DNA from: Blastocatellia bacterium
Lineage (GTDB): Bacteria; Acidobacteriota; Blastocatellia; Pyrinomonadales; Pyrinomonadaceae
DNA length: 64,000 nucleotides
NCBI GenBank assembly: GCA_003168335.1
Contig: PMSM01000010.1
Coordinates: 781,588 to 845,587 of the forward strand
Direction: 5' to 3'
Positions 1 through 8,628 of this stretch are shown piece after piece (the first letter of the stretch is position 1; each line of letters opens with the position of its first letter). The notes beneath the pieces are model-generated. The model made no database searches. It had not been told where the DNA came from and worked only from the letters and a program-made list of their open reading frames with translations. A program made the translations under genes and the position numbers.

Positions 1-380
1 ATCGTAGCGCGAACTTTGTCAGGCTCGTCATAGCAATGAAACGCGACGTAAATAAACTTCGAGTCATAGCCAAGCATTACCTCTGTCGGCCTGGACGGCA
101 CGATGTTGTCGCCCGGCTCGACCTGGTAGAAATCTTTCAGCACGATTGCCTGCTTCCAGACTTCGTCATCGAGTTTGCCGTCGATCACCGGAGCTTTGTC
201 GAATTTCGGCATGCGGATCGGCTGGGCCTTCTCTGGCGGTAGAACAAATCCGGCCTTTCCGGGGGCGGGGTCAGCTTTTGGCACGCTTGAAGACGCTGCA
301 TTCTTGGAAGCCGACGGTTGGCCGAGAGCCACAATTGCGCTTAGCGCCATAATCGTCAGAAGCAGCAATGCCTTTTTCAT
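1..380 (-). CDS. Secreted protein with CBM9-like domain (3' end outside window)
   Basis: The ATG is at 380 on the minus strand and the reading frame stays open to the window edge, so only the first 126 codons are present. Residues 1-20 form a signal peptide (MKKALLLLTIMALSAIVALG). After a Pro/Ala-rich linker comes a motif reading PVIDGKLDDEVWKQA, then Y-D-S-K-F-I-Y-V-A-F-H-C-Y-D. This is the start of the carbohydrate-binding family 9-like domain found at the front of large secreted DUF5916-type proteins in Acidobacteriota and Bacteroidota. The rest of such proteins is often an outer-membrane-barrel-like domain, not visible here. The domain call rests on the motif; substrate is unknown. Confidence 0.8.
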   Translation of the reverse strand, partial: MKKALLLLTIMALSAIVALGQPSASKNAASSSVPKADPAPGKAGFVLPPEKAQPIRMPKFDKAPVIDGKLDDEVWKQAIVLKDFYQVEPGDNIVPSRPTEVMLGYDSKFIYVAFHCYDEPDKVRAT

Positions 381-532
381 GAGGACCAATTCTCGTAACA
401 GCAGTAAGGGACGGGTTACTAATTTCAGTGTGCGGTATTAACGAAACAGTTGACTTACCGGTTCCGCAATTAGGACGTTTCGAAACGGTCAAGTGTTAAT
501 CGATTTCCCGAAGGTTCTTTCGCGAGCAGAGA

Positions 533-922
533 TCACGCAGCTATTTCGCGGTTCCCGATGTCTTTGTTGGCCTCATTCGCACTGCCGTCGCAACAAATCT
601 TGTAGCGTTTGATCTTCGAATTCAACGTCGTGTGCTTGACGCCGAGGAGGCGCGCGGCGGTGGCCTGATTGCCACCAGTTCTTTCCAAAGCAGTCCGAAT
701 GAGATCAGTCTCAAACCGTTGTACTTCGTCATGAAGTCTGATGCTTTGGCCGCGTGACGGCTGGGCGCTCCGGAGTGAATCCACCGCGCCGAGCAGCGTC
801 AGTGCCACTTCTCTCAGGGCATCGAGCCGGTTATCAAGAGTCGCCTCGCGCAGAAGCATGGAACTCTGTCCGGCCGGCGCTGACGAAAGTCCTTCCCCTT
901 TCCAAATCGTCGCCCTACCCAT
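533..922 (-). CDS. Small Fis-type helix-turn-helix regulator
   Basis: This is a 129-residue protein. The last third (about residues 70-112) is a Fis/HTH_8 DNA-binding domain: L-I-R-T-A-L-E-R-T-G-G-N-Q-A-T-A-A-R-L-L-G-V then a recognition helix ending K-I-K-R-Y-K-I. That domain is normally the C-terminus of NtrC-family sigma-54 activators, and the full activator at 58678-60078 has a very similar one. Here there is no AAA+ ATPase or receiver, so it cannot activate sigma-54 by itself; it may be a nucleoid or accessory factor. An AGGAGG ribosome site sits 6-7 bases before the ATG. The N-terminal half matches nothing I recognise. Confidence 0.75.
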   Translation of the reverse strand: MGRATIWKGEGLSSAPAGQSSMLLREATLDNRLDALREVALTLLGAVDSLRSAQPSRGQSIRLHDEVQRFETDLIRTALERTGGNQATAARLLGVKHTTLNSKIKRYKICCDGSANEANKDIGNREIAA

Positions 923-971
923 TTGCCGCCTCCTGGTCCTGGTAGCTAAAAGACACTATCTGAGATACGCC

Positions 972-2126
972 TCACTTCCCGAGTAGTTCCCTAAAGAAGG
1001 CAACTGCCCGTTCATCCCCTGTCTGGCCGAGCATTTGAATCGCAACCTTACGCACCTGCATCTTCGGATGGCTGCGCGCCGTGCGAATCAAAATCGGAAT
1101 GGCTTCATCCTTTGGACGACGGCTAATCGCGATTACCGCCTGCTTTTGGATCTCAGTTTCAGGATCAGAGTCGAGCGTGTTGGTCAACGCGCCCAAACTC
1201 TTCTCGCCGGCGATCCGTCCCAGACTCGCGATGGCGCTCTTGCGCAACTCGAGTTCCTTTTCAGTTTCCGTAATGTGAATTAAATAAGTCGCCGCACCGT
1301 CGCGGTTGTCATTGCGGGCAATTCCGCTTAACGCGCGGCGCTTGAGCTCGCGCGCGGTCATGGTCTCGAAAAGATTCTCCAGCAAAGGCAAGGTCGCAGC
1401 GGCGCGGCTCGTGCCCAACGCCGAGATCGCCTGCTGGCGTGGCTCGCTCCCCTCCTGATTGTTGCGCACAATTTCCGCGAGCAAATTGTTCTTCGCCTGG
1501 CTCTCAGGCGTGTAGCCCAACCAATAGATGGCCCGCGAACGCACCGGTTCGGCGATCGGTCGTCGGATTAAGTCGGTGAGCATCGACTCGACCCGCGCAT
1601 CATCGTGCAGAGCAATCGCGAACGTCGCGCGATCCGCCAGACGGTTAATTTCGGGCGCCGACGAATCGATGAACGACTTCAAATAATTCAGACTCTCTTC
1701 GCTCGTGGCCCGGCCAGCCCAGTAAACCGGATAGCCGCTGAACTCGTGCGTGCGGCGCAGGTTGTAAACTTCGGCGCGAGTAAACAGATCGCGTTGCGTG
1801 TCAAAGAGAAGAAACAAACCCAACTCCCGAGTCTCGTACCGCGAATCGAAACTCATCGACGTCCCGTCCATCGAAAAGTAGACCCCGCCATTGCTGTCAA
1901 CGACTTCAAAGTCAACGGCCACGCCTGGTCGCGCTTCAAACTGATAGCCCACCCAGAAACGGCCTCCCTGTGCGCCGGCGCGGCCCTGAGTCACCGCGTT
2001 GTCGATCTTTGCTTTGAGACTGGCGCCCCCAACCGGGATAAAGCTCTTCGTCTGGGCCGAGACGCCCATTACCAACGTCAACGCGATGGCCGCAGCGAAG
2101 ATGATTTTTTCGAGGTTGTTCACCAC
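972..2126 (-). CDS. Secreted HEAT-repeat protein
   Basis: It has a signal peptide or N-terminal anchor (LEKIIFAAAIALTLVMGVSAQ), a beta-rich middle, and from about residue 150 onward repeated helical units such as AISALGTSRAAATLPLLENL and AVIAISRRPKDEAIPILIRTA, which are HEAT/PBS-lyase-type repeats used for protein binding. It is the last gene of a minus-strand run: ECF sigma, anti-sigma, HEAT protein, this gene. The start is uncertain: the frame also opens at a TTG at 2165, but that lies in a hairpin-like stretch, so I chose the GTG at 2126, nine bases after GGAAAG. Likely periplasmic; partner unknown. Confidence 0.75.
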   Translation of the reverse strand: MVNNLEKIIFAAAIALTLVMGVSAQTKSFIPVGGASLKAKIDNAVTQGRAGAQGGRFWVGYQFEARPGVAVDFEVVDSNGGVYFSMDGTSMSFDSRYETRELGLFLLFDTQRDLFTRAEVYNLRRTHEFSGYPVYWAGRATSEESLNYLKSFIDSSAPEINRLADRATFAIALHDDARVESMLTDLIRRPIAEPVRSRAIYWLGYTPESQAKNNLLAEIVRNNQEGSEPRQQAISALGTSRAAATLPLLENLFETMTARELKRRALSGIARNDNRDGAATYLIHITETEKELELRKSAIASLGRIAGEKSLGALTNTLDSDPETEIQKQAVIAISRRPKDEAIPILIRTARSHPKMQVRKVAIQMLGQTGDERAVAFFRELLGK

Positions 2127-2194
2127 AGTAGTCCGCTTTCCGTTCGGTTTAAAGTCGTCCGACAAACGTCAGGTTGGCGAGAAATCCATGACAC

Positions 2195-2273
2195 TTGTTT
2201 AGAGTGGGGCTAGCGCCCCACCAGCGCCCCACCAGCGCTCTACCAAAGCGGGCCGAAGCCCGCTGCTAAACAA
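2195..2273. repeat. Hairpin element, family A (GTTTAG...CTAAAC ends)
   Basis: The ends TTGTTTAG and CTAAACAA are inverted copies. Between them are two small hairpins, one at 2204-2221 (GTGGGGC/GCCCCAC) and one at about 2248-2264 (GCGGGC/GCCCGC). It lies between two HEAT-repeat genes. The same termini and the GCGGGC stem recur at 23495-23586, so this is a dispersed REP-like family. It may also act as a terminator or mRNA stabiliser for the gene upstream. Confidence 0.7.
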
Positions 2274-2284
2274 ACGTTGTGTGG

Positions 2285-3652
2285 TTACTGCTTCAGCAAG
2301 TCTTCAAGGAACTGAAGGACTTCGGGATCCTTGCTGCGGCTGAGCCAACCGATGGCGCGTTTACGTCGTTCCATCGGTGTCTGGGGGTTTTTGGCAATGT
2401 CGATCAGTTTTCGGGTGACGCGTGGGTCGTTTGAGCCGGCCAGCGAGCCGATGATCTGGTCCTTCACCTCGTCATTCTTTTCGTTATCATAAAGGCCGAG
2501 CAGAATGTCCACCGCCTGCTCGCCGCTCCGGCGCGCTACGGCGTTGATAGCCGCCTTGCGCAGCTCAATGTTGTCCGATCCCCTGGCGATTTCGAGCAGT
2601 TTGGCGCCGGCGCGTTCGCTCTTGCGACGAGACAATCCGCTGATCACTGACTTGCGAATCTCAATATTCTGATCCGCGTCGTATATTTTCAGCAGCGTAT
2701 CGACGGCGGGCTCACCGGGGCGGCTTGAGATGCTGGCGATGGCCGCTCTTCGTAACGGCACCGGCCGATTGCTGGTGGCGATTTCGCCGAGCACGCCCAT
2801 GGCGCGCTCGCTGGTGTGTTGGCTCAAAGCGTAGAGCGCCGCCTCAGAAATATCGGTCACCGTGGAATTGAGCGCAAAGTCTCGCAGCGCGTCGATTACG
2901 CTGTCGTCATTAGTCGCGCCCAGAACCGAAATTGCTTTAGCGCGCAGCTTCGGTTCCGGATCGTTCTTTGCGACGCCGAGAATCACCGGGGTCGCCGCCT
3001 TGCCGGCATACCGAGCAAGAAGAGAAAGTGCGGCTCCCTTGCAACGCACAGTCTGCGGCGATCCGGGCTTGAGCCACTCAGTCGCAACAGCGGTTCCTCG
3101 CGCAGGATCACTGTGGAAAAGTGCCTGCAGCACCTCGATTTTGAATTCGCATGGATCATCGTCGGCCGATTGTGAGTTGCCGGTTCCCACGCCGTAGCTT
3201 GTTCCCGCGCCGGATCCTGATCCCACGCCTGCGCCTTTGCCCAAGCCGCTGGGTGTCTGTGCAAACAACGTCTTCGCGTCGAAGTTCCAGGTAGTGTCTT
3301 GATACTTGTCTAAGAGGTCGTTAATCGCGTAGCTGGCCTGACTGTATTTGTTCAGCACGTCATCCGCGTAGACCATCGAATAGAGCGCCGCATCGATATC
3401 CTTCGCGTTTGAATACGTCAAGCCGTATGGACCGGCCTGGGGCAATTTCTCGTCGCCGATAAGGTCGTTTCTGCGACTGGCCGCATCGTTGGCGCCCTGC
3501 TGAGCGCGCGGAGCCGGCTGTTGAGCCGCGGCGGAGCGACTGAACCCGCTGACCGCGACGGTCAGGGCGAGGGCAATCGCGAACCAGAAGATCCGGCGCT
3601 GCGATACGCCGCGGTCATTTGATCTATATTTCATTGTCTGTGTCTCCGACAT
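2285..3652 (-). CDS. Secreted HEAT-repeat protein
   Basis: This 455-residue protein has a hydrophobic export signal (IFWFAIALALTVAVSG) and an Ala/Gln-rich linker. A Gly/Ser-rich low-complexity stretch lies near residue 155. From about residue 180 it has many HEAT-type repeats (for example AISSRPGEPAVDTLLKIYD and SVISGLSRRKSERAGAKLLE). I chose the ATG at 3652 because AGAGG precedes it; a TTG at 3688 would add 12 residues. It starts about 50 bases after the anti-sigma gene, so it is probably in the same operon. With the next gene it forms a pair of exported repeat scaffolds under ECF sigma control. Function is not known. Confidence 0.8.
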   Translation of the reverse strand: MSETQTMKYRSNDRGVSQRRIFWFAIALALTVAVSGFSRSAAAQQPAPRAQQGANDAASRRNDLIGDEKLPQAGPYGLTYSNAKDIDAALYSMVYADDVLNKYSQASYAINDLLDKYQDTTWNFDAKTLFAQTPSGLGKGAGVGSGSGAGTSYGVGTGNSQSADDDPCEFKIEVLQALFHSDPARGTAVATEWLKPGSPQTVRCKGAALSLLARYAGKAATPVILGVAKNDPEPKLRAKAISVLGATNDDSVIDALRDFALNSTVTDISEAALYALSQHTSERAMGVLGEIATSNRPVPLRRAAIASISSRPGEPAVDTLLKIYDADQNIEIRKSVISGLSRRKSERAGAKLLEIARGSDNIELRKAAINAVARRSGEQAVDILLGLYDNEKNDEVKDQIIGSLAGSNDPRVTRKLIDIAKNPQTPMERRKRAIGWLSRSKDPEVLQFLEDLLKQ

Positions 3653-3703
3653 AATTTGCCTCTTGTCTTGGGGGTTACCAATCTTCAATCGTCGGGCGAG
3701 CCT

Positions 3704-4618
3704 TCAGTAACTCTGTAAGGCCGCCACGATTTCTGTTCTTTGCACGCGGTCCTTAATAGCGCGCAACTCGCCCGGTGTCGTCTTGTCCGGCAGACTGGCG
3801 ATGTCGATCAGGAAAGGCTCCAGATCGCCGAGTAAAGTCTTGACCGGGAATTTGCCGCTCGTCTCAGCATCTCGACGCAGCACCACGTTCTGATCCAGCA
3901 ACCGGCGCGACATCGCCTTCTCATACGTCACATCGATTTCATCATCATCGTCGCCCAGATGGATGTTCCTGATTGCGCGCAGCAGGTTCTGGGCTTGCGC
4001 GATGTGATCCGCGGTGTCTTTGTCTTCAATTTCTGAGTAAGCAATATCTGAGAACAATACGTCCGACTGATCGGCGGCACGTACTCTGACCCGATTCGAT
4101 TCTGACGATACGTTCAGGTGGACAGGATCCGTTCGGACCACCGGTTTCACCGTTTCAATCTGGATCGGCGGATTCACCACGGCGACCGTGTTGTCGGGGG
4201 CCTGGACCCGCTCCGGGCCGCTTATTCCGGCGACCGGCGCCTGAGGCTGCGGTTGTGTTCTGAGATACATAACGCCAATCACCACTCCCACAATCAAAAC
4301 TGCCATCGCGCCTGCAAATCCGTAACGCGGCGCGGCAAATAGTCCAGTCAACCAGGCTCGCGGATTGGATTGTGAACCTGGAGTAACCGCGAGACCTTCG
4401 GCCGTGGTCCGCGCCTCGATCGCGTGCCACATCGAAGGCGAGACATTGAGCTCGCGATCATAGCGGGCAAAGATTTCCTGTTCCGCCGTCAGCGATTCGA
4501 ATTCGCTCGCGCAGCCGGCGCACGTGATCAGGTGCGCGCTGACTTGCTCGGCGTCTTGTTCGATCGCTTCACCGTCCATGTATTCTGCCAACAGAATCAG
4601 ACAGTCATCACACTTCAT
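3704..4618 (-). CDS. Anti-sigma factor with zinc finger and one membrane segment
   Basis: Residues 1-40 hold a zinc-binding anti-sigma domain: M-K-C-D-D-C at the start and H-L-I-T-C-A-G-C (the HxxxCxxC signature of zf-HC2/ZAS domains). A single transmembrane helix (GFAGAMAVLIVGVVIGVMYL) follows at about 108-128, then an outside domain of about 170 residues. ZAS proteins hold an ECF sigma factor inactive at the membrane until a signal releases it. The start codon is two bases after the stop of the sigma gene at 4621-5346, which suggests translational coupling and makes that sigma factor the partner. Confidence 0.88.
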   Translation of the reverse strand: MKCDDCLILLAEYMDGEAIEQDAEQVSAHLITCAGCASEFESLTAEQEIFARYDRELNVSPSMWHAIEARTTAEGLAVTPGSQSNPRAWLTGLFAAPRYGFAGAMAVLIVGVVIGVMYLRTQPQPQAPVAGISGPERVQAPDNTVAVVNPPIQIETVKPVVRTDPVHLNVSSESNRVRVRAADQSDVLFSDIAYSEIEDKDTADHIAQAQNLLRAIRNIHLGDDDDEIDVTYEKAMSRRLLDQNVVLRRDAETSGKFPVKTLLGDLEPFLIDIASLPDKTTPGELRAIKDRVQRTEIVAALQSY

Positions 4619-4620
4619 GA

Positions 4621-5346
4621 CTAAAACCTCACATACGGACTAATTCGGCGCCGCATTTCCGTTCGCGCCCGGTGCAAATCCGTCTTTAGTTTCGGAATCG
4701 AAAACCCGGTAATGTCCGCGATTTCTTCGTAACTGCATTGCTGAAAAACTTTCAGCGTAAAGACGACCCGTTTGTCGTCGTCGAGCAAAGCCAGCGAGCG
4801 CTGAATCAGCTCGTTCAACTCCTTGTTTAGAAGCTGGTTGACCGGCACTGGCTCACGGTCACTCAAGTCCAGCACCGATTTGTCTTCCAGATTGACGTGC
4901 CGATTGTCCCGCGCGCGTGCCCGCAACGATTCCCGCGCGACGTTCTTCGCGATGCCAAAGAGCCAGGTCGAGAGCTTGGTGTCCTGGCGCAGCGTGTGCA
5001 GGCTCCGGAAGGCCCGCACAAAGGTTTCCTGAGTCAGCTCTTCCGCCAGTCCTCGATCGGAAACGAGATCGTAGATAAAACTGATTACGGGTCTCGAATA
5101 CCTTTCAAAGATCAGACGAAAGGCTTCCTGGTCGCCCTGGGACGCGCGCGCAACTAGGTCTGCTGAACTATTCATCAGAGATGCCGCGAACGCTCCGGGC
5201 TGCCCTTCAAGGCCTAACTCCTGGGCCAGCCGTTTCATCATGTTCCGGTGTGTTAGTGAGCCGTGACGAACAAAGGTTTCAGGTTTTTTCCGTGCCTCTC
5301 CTGGAGGCTGCCACATAAAACGGGGCAAACCCTTGCCGGGTTTCAT
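4621..5346 (-). CDS. ECF RNA polymerase sigma factor (sigma-70 family, RpoE-like)
   Basis: Region 2 is clear: L-I-F-E-R-Y-S-R-P-V-I-S-F-I-Y, then L-A-E-E-L-T-Q-E-T-F-V-R-A-F-R-S-L and L-S-T-W-L-F-G-I-A-K-N. Region 4 has L-L-D-D-D-K-R-V-V-F-T-L-K-V-F-Q-Q-C-S-Y-E-E-I-A-D and a helix-turn-helix ending in D-L-H-R-A-R-T-E-M. It directs RNA polymerase to stress or envelope promoters and is probably held by the anti-sigma encoded two bases downstream. ECF factors are usually 180-200 residues; the 241-residue frame has about 57 extra residues, so the real start may be an inner ATG at 5241, 5238 or 5175. None has a strong ribosome site. Confidence 0.88.
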   Translation of the reverse strand: MKPGKGLPRFMWQPPGEARKKPETFVRHGSLTHRNMMKRLAQELGLEGQPGAFAASLMNSSADLVARASQGDQEAFRLIFERYSRPVISFIYDLVSDRGLAEELTQETFVRAFRSLHTLRQDTKLSTWLFGIAKNVARESLRARARDNRHVNLEDKSVLDLSDREPVPVNQLLNKELNELIQRSLALLDDDKRVVFTLKVFQQCSYEEIADITGFSIPKLKTDLHRARTEMRRRISPYVRF

Positions 5347-5477
5347 AGTGTCACGACTGACAAGTGATATTCTGGCGAGATGATTTTGGCGAGTAGTCGC
5401 GCGATCACCGACAGCGAACTCGTCGATGAATCGCTTCGCTTATTTGCGGGAGCGCGCTGAATCTTAGTGAGGCAAGG

Positions 5478-5864
5478 CTAAGCAGCTTTCAATGTGTCAC
5501 GGTCAGCCAGCAAGCGCTTGACTGTCGTCAGAAGGCTCTCCAGATCGATCGGCTTGGGCTCGTAGGCGTTGGCGCCCAGTTGTAGCGAGAAGGTCGCCGT
5601 GCCGGTGCCGAACGCTGTGGTCACCAGAATCGGTGTTTTTTCCAGCGAAGTGGTGTCGCGCACGCGGCGAACTACATGGACGCCATCAGCGCCCGGCATT
5701 TGAATGTCGGTCACGATCAGATCCGGCCTCAGGAAGAGAGCGGTATCGTAGCCGCGTACTCCGTCCTCCGCCTCCGTCACTTCATACCCGCGCCGCTCGA
5801 GTGCCATGCGCAACAGTTCGCGCGTTTCATCGTCATCTTCGATAATCAGAATTCTTTTGGACAT
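5478..5864 (-). CDS. Single-domain response regulator (CheY-like)
   Basis: This is a stand-alone receiver domain of 128 residues: I-L-I-I-E-D-D-D-E-T (acidic pocket), D-L-I-V-T-D-I-Q-M-P-G-A-D-G (phospho-acceptor Asp near residue 53), V-T-T-A-F-G (switch Thr) and Y-E-P-K-P-I-D (conserved Lys). There is no output domain, so it acts by protein contact or as a phosphorelay step. The start is the ATG of M-S-K-R-I-L-I; five codons upstream are also open. No kinase is adjacent. A terminator-like hairpin separates it from the upstream minus-strand gene at 6072-6533. Confidence 0.88.
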   Translation of the reverse strand: MSKRILIIEDDDETRELLRMALERRGYEVTEAEDGVRGYDTALFLRPDLIVTDIQMPGADGVHVVRRVRDTTSLEKTPILVTTAFGTGTATFSLQLGANAYEPKPIDLESLLTTVKRLLADRDTLKAA

Positions 5865-5997
5865 AATCATACCCGGCAAATTTCAGACTCAACTAACGGG
5901 GGCTGCTGTGTCCTGGTAGTAAACTCCTATTAGCGCGCGCATTCCGCGATCCGTCATGAAGAAACGAAGTAGCGACTGTGCGGCGAATGTACACACA

Positions 5998-6038
5998 AAA
6001 AGCGGGAGCCGAAAACCATTGGTCTCCGCTCCCGCTTT
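5998..6038 (-). terminator. Rho-independent terminator
   Basis: Read on the minus strand, an AAAGCGGGAGC / GCTCCCGCTTTTT stem closes a short loop and ends in a run of T. It lies about 35 bases after the stop of the secreted protein at 6072-6533. Confidence 0.75.
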
Positions 6039-6071
6039 AAGGCTGTAGATCTGAATCAGCTTATCGCTGAC

Positions 6072-6533
6072 TTAGTATCCGTAGTATCCATCCGAGTAGC
6101 CATTCTCAAACGCATCCCGGAAGTACCGCTGATACGTAGAACGATCACCTAAGCGCGAATTGTAATCCTTGGTAGCCTTTTGATAAGCACTGCTACGCTG
6201 AGGATTGTATCGATTACTTCTGCGGTCGTTACGGCCCGCCTTCATGCCTTCATTGTAGCCGGCATTGAGCGCCGTCTGCCGCAGTTCATAAGACCCGCCG
6301 TAGTTATTGTAGCCGTCTCCTTGTCTCCCACGACGACCGGGCCTGTTGTTATTGTTTCGATCATTACGATCCCCGCGGTTTCGGTCTTGTTGTGCGCGAT
6401 CATCGCGCTGCTGTCGATTTTGATTCTGATTGGGATACTGCGCCTGGGCTGTCGTGCTCGACATCATTACACTACCGAACAACAACAGTCCCAGGATTGC
6501 CCCTCCAATATTTTTTACGTTAGTAAGTTTCAT
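6072..6533 (-). CDS. Small secreted Asn/Arg/Tyr-rich protein
   Basis: The protein has 153 residues with a signal peptide (IGGAILGLLLFGSVMMSSTTAQAQ). A very polar Asn/Arg/Asp/Gln-rich linker follows (residues 32-75), then a C-terminal part rich in Tyr, Asn and Gly with repeats of the type A-L-N-A-G-Y-N-E-G-M-K-A-G and A-F-E-N-G-Y-S-D-G-Y-Y-G-Y. I chose the ATG at 6533 because GGAGGTAGG lies just before it; the frame runs 14 codons further upstream without that support. It has its own terminator. No function can be assigned; the GYxxG units suggest a small surface or envelope-associated domain. Confidence 0.75.
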   Translation of the reverse strand: MKLTNVKNIGGAILGLLLFGSVMMSSTTAQAQYPNQNQNRQQRDDRAQQDRNRGDRNDRNNNNRPGRRGRQGDGYNNYGGSYELRQTALNAGYNEGMKAGRNDRRSNRYNPQRSSAYQKATKDYNSRLGDRSTYQRYFRDAFENGYSDGYYGY

Positions 6534-6747
6534 GTTCCCTACCTCCAGTGGCTCTCTTGGCAATGAACATGCCACGCCTACTCTTACGTGAGAATGATCG
6601 AAGTTAGTTGCGTCTCTATCCCAAATCGTGTCGGCTTAGACGACATGGGCCGCGAAATGAGTTGTTACAGTGCAGTGCCAAGGTTGACTCTGCCCTTCTA
6701 AATGGCGTAGAAGCCTCGTGTTCCGCGTTTCTCAGACCGAGGTTCCT

Positions 6748-7152
6748 ATGGATAGTTCAGAGCAGGCCAATCATGCGGCGATCGAAGTCGAGCAACTCGT
6801 CCGTCAATTAAATGACGACTGGGTCAAAGCGATGGTGCGCGGTGATGGCGAGACCCTCGATCGCGTAATGGCGGATGACTTCCTCTTCACATACCCGCTG
6901 GAAGGTGATGACAAAGCACAGTTCATCGCCGACGTGACTTCGGGCGATCTTAAGATAGAGCACATTAGCCGTGAACAGGTCAGTGTTAGGGTCTTTGGCA
7001 GCACTGCCGTCTTGACGGCGCGTGATTCCGCGACGTGGCTTTATCACGGACGCGAACTCTCCGGCCAATATAAGATCGTTAAGGTCTTTACCGAGCGCGC
7101 CGGCCGTTGGCAGTTGTGTGCCATCCAGGCATGTCCGATGCAAGAACTTTAG
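6748..7152 (+). CDS. DUF4440 / SnoaL-like (NTF2-fold) protein
   Basis: This is a 134-residue NTF2-fold protein: a first helix V-R-Q-L-N-D-D-W-V-K-A-M-V-R-G-D, then L-D-R-V-M-A-D-D-F-L-F-T, and late strands V-R-V-F-G-S-T-A-V-L-T-A-R-D and Y-K-I-V-K-V-F-T-E-R-A-G-R-W-Q-L-C-A-I-Q-A. This layout is typical of DUF4440. Such small cone-shaped proteins bind small molecules or act as isomerases, but most have no known substrate. The start ATG follows GAGG by five bases; ten upstream codons are open but unsupported. rsmB starts 25 bases after it. Confidence 0.82.
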   Translation: MDSSEQANHAAIEVEQLVRQLNDDWVKAMVRGDGETLDRVMADDFLFTYPLEGDDKAQFIADVTSGDLKIEHISREQVSVRVFGSTAVLTARDSATWLYHGRELSGQYKIVKVFTERAGRWQLCAIQACPMQEL

Positions 7153-7177
7153 CTCGCCGGTAACCACCCATCCGATA

Positions 7178-8533
7178 ATGCCACTTTCGCCTGCACGTCG
7201 CGCCGCGTTTGAGATCCTGCGACGGGTCGAGGACGAAAGCGCCTACGCATCTTCACTGCTGGCCACGATGGATGAGCGCCTGCGAGATGATGATCGCGGG
7301 CTTTGTCACGAGCTGGTGCTGGGCGTACTAAGGCAGCAGTTGTGGCTCGATCGCGCCCTTGAACACTTCGCTAACCGTCGCCTGGAGAGCGTTGATTTGC
7401 CGGTTAGACTGGCCCTGCGTCTTGGTCTTTATCAATTGCGTTTCCTTTCGCGTATTCCACCGTCGGCGGCGGTTAATGAATCGGTAAATCTCGTGCGTGC
7501 GGCGGGGCTAAAGTCCGCGGCCACTTTCGCCAACGCGGTGCTGCGCCGCGCGACTCGCGAGCCGGATTACGATCCAGCGGCGCGCGTTTCGGATCCCATC
7601 GAGAAGCTGGCGCTTGAAACTTCTCATCCGTCATGGCTGATTGAGCGTTGGGCCAATGCATTCGGCTTTGCCGAAGCCGCAGCCCTGGCACGGGCTAACA
7701 ATGAACCCGCGCCAAGTGCCTTTCGTCTAACCGCCAAAGCGACCCGGAAGAAAGGCGAAGCGCAAAGAATTATTAACGAGCTGACAGCGGCGGGCGTAGA
7801 GCTACGGCGATCGAAGATTGCGCCCAACTCCTGGCGAGTGATGGGACACAGACCCGCGCTCCTTCGCAGTCTGACCAGCGACGGTCTGATTTACTTACAG
7901 GACGAAGCCTCGCAGTTAGTCAGCCATCTGCTCGACGCCCAACCCGGCGATCGCGTACTCGATGTTTGCGCAGCGCCTGGCAGCAAGACGACTCACATCG
8001 GCGCGCTGGCGCCTCAGGCAATGATCGTTGCCGGCGAGCTTTACGAACATCGTTCGCGCATTTTGCGAGAGTTGGCGGTAACCCAGGGCAATGACTCGAT
8101 TCAGGTGGTTGTGGCCGACGCTACGGTTGATTTGCCGTTCGCTGACGCTTCGTTCGATCGCGTGCTCGTGGACGCGCCCTGTTCAGGAACCGGCACGCTG
8201 CGGCGCAACCCGGAGATTCGCTGGCGAATTCAGCCTGCGGATATCGCCGAGCTGTCGTCAAAGCAGGGACGCATTCTCGCGCATGCCGCTGAGATGGTCC
8301 GGCCAGGTGGAATACTCTTGTACTCAACCTGCTCGCTTGAAAGGGACGAGAACGAGGCCGTGGCCGCGGAGTTCGTGAAAGAGCATGCCGGCTTCGTTCA
8401 GTTGCGGCTAGCCAACGCGCGGATTCTCGATGCCGCAGCTGATCTGGCCACCACGAGTGGCGCCATTCGCACTTGGCCGCATCGTCACGACGTGGACGGC
8501 TTCTTCATGATCGCGTTTCAACGCCCGGTGTAG
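7178..8533 (+). CDS. rsmB: 16S rRNA (cytosine(967)-C(5))-methyltransferase
   Basis: RsmB (Sun/Fmu family) methylates C967 of 16S rRNA. Residues 1-130 form the NusB-like RNA-binding domain (ARRAAFEILRRVEDESAYAS, LCHELVLGVLRQQLWLD). The Rossmann methyltransferase follows, with S-adenosylmethionine motif V-L-D-V-C-A-A-P-G-S-K-T-T-H near residue 260. The catalytic cysteines are in D-A-P-C-S-G-T-G-T-L-R-R-N-P and Y-S-T-C-S-L-E-R-D-E-N-E. At 451 residues it is close to the family length of about 430-450. The ATG at 7178 starts at the usual N-terminus; a longer open frame upstream overlaps the DUF4440 gene and is not coding. Confidence 0.95.
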   Translation: MPLSPARRAAFEILRRVEDESAYASSLLATMDERLRDDDRGLCHELVLGVLRQQLWLDRALEHFANRRLESVDLPVRLALRLGLYQLRFLSRIPPSAAVNESVNLVRAAGLKSAATFANAVLRRATREPDYDPAARVSDPIEKLALETSHPSWLIERWANAFGFAEAAALARANNEPAPSAFRLTAKATRKKGEAQRIINELTAAGVELRRSKIAPNSWRVMGHRPALLRSLTSDGLIYLQDEASQLVSHLLDAQPGDRVLDVCAAPGSKTTHIGALAPQAMIVAGELYEHRSRILRELAVTQGNDSIQVVVADATVDLPFADASFDRVLVDAPCSGTGTLRRNPEIRWRIQPADIAELSSKQGRILAHAAEMVRPGGILLYSTCSLERDENEAVAAEFVKEHAGFVQLRLANARILDAAADLATTSGAIRTWPHRHDVDGFFMIAFQRPV

Positions 8534-8628
8534 CGCAGCTCGGTTGCGGCTGTTTGCGCGCGGATGTTAGACTTCGCCCTGACCTGCGCCCGGATTGATT
8601 TGCGCCGTGAAAAGAGACTGAATCCATC

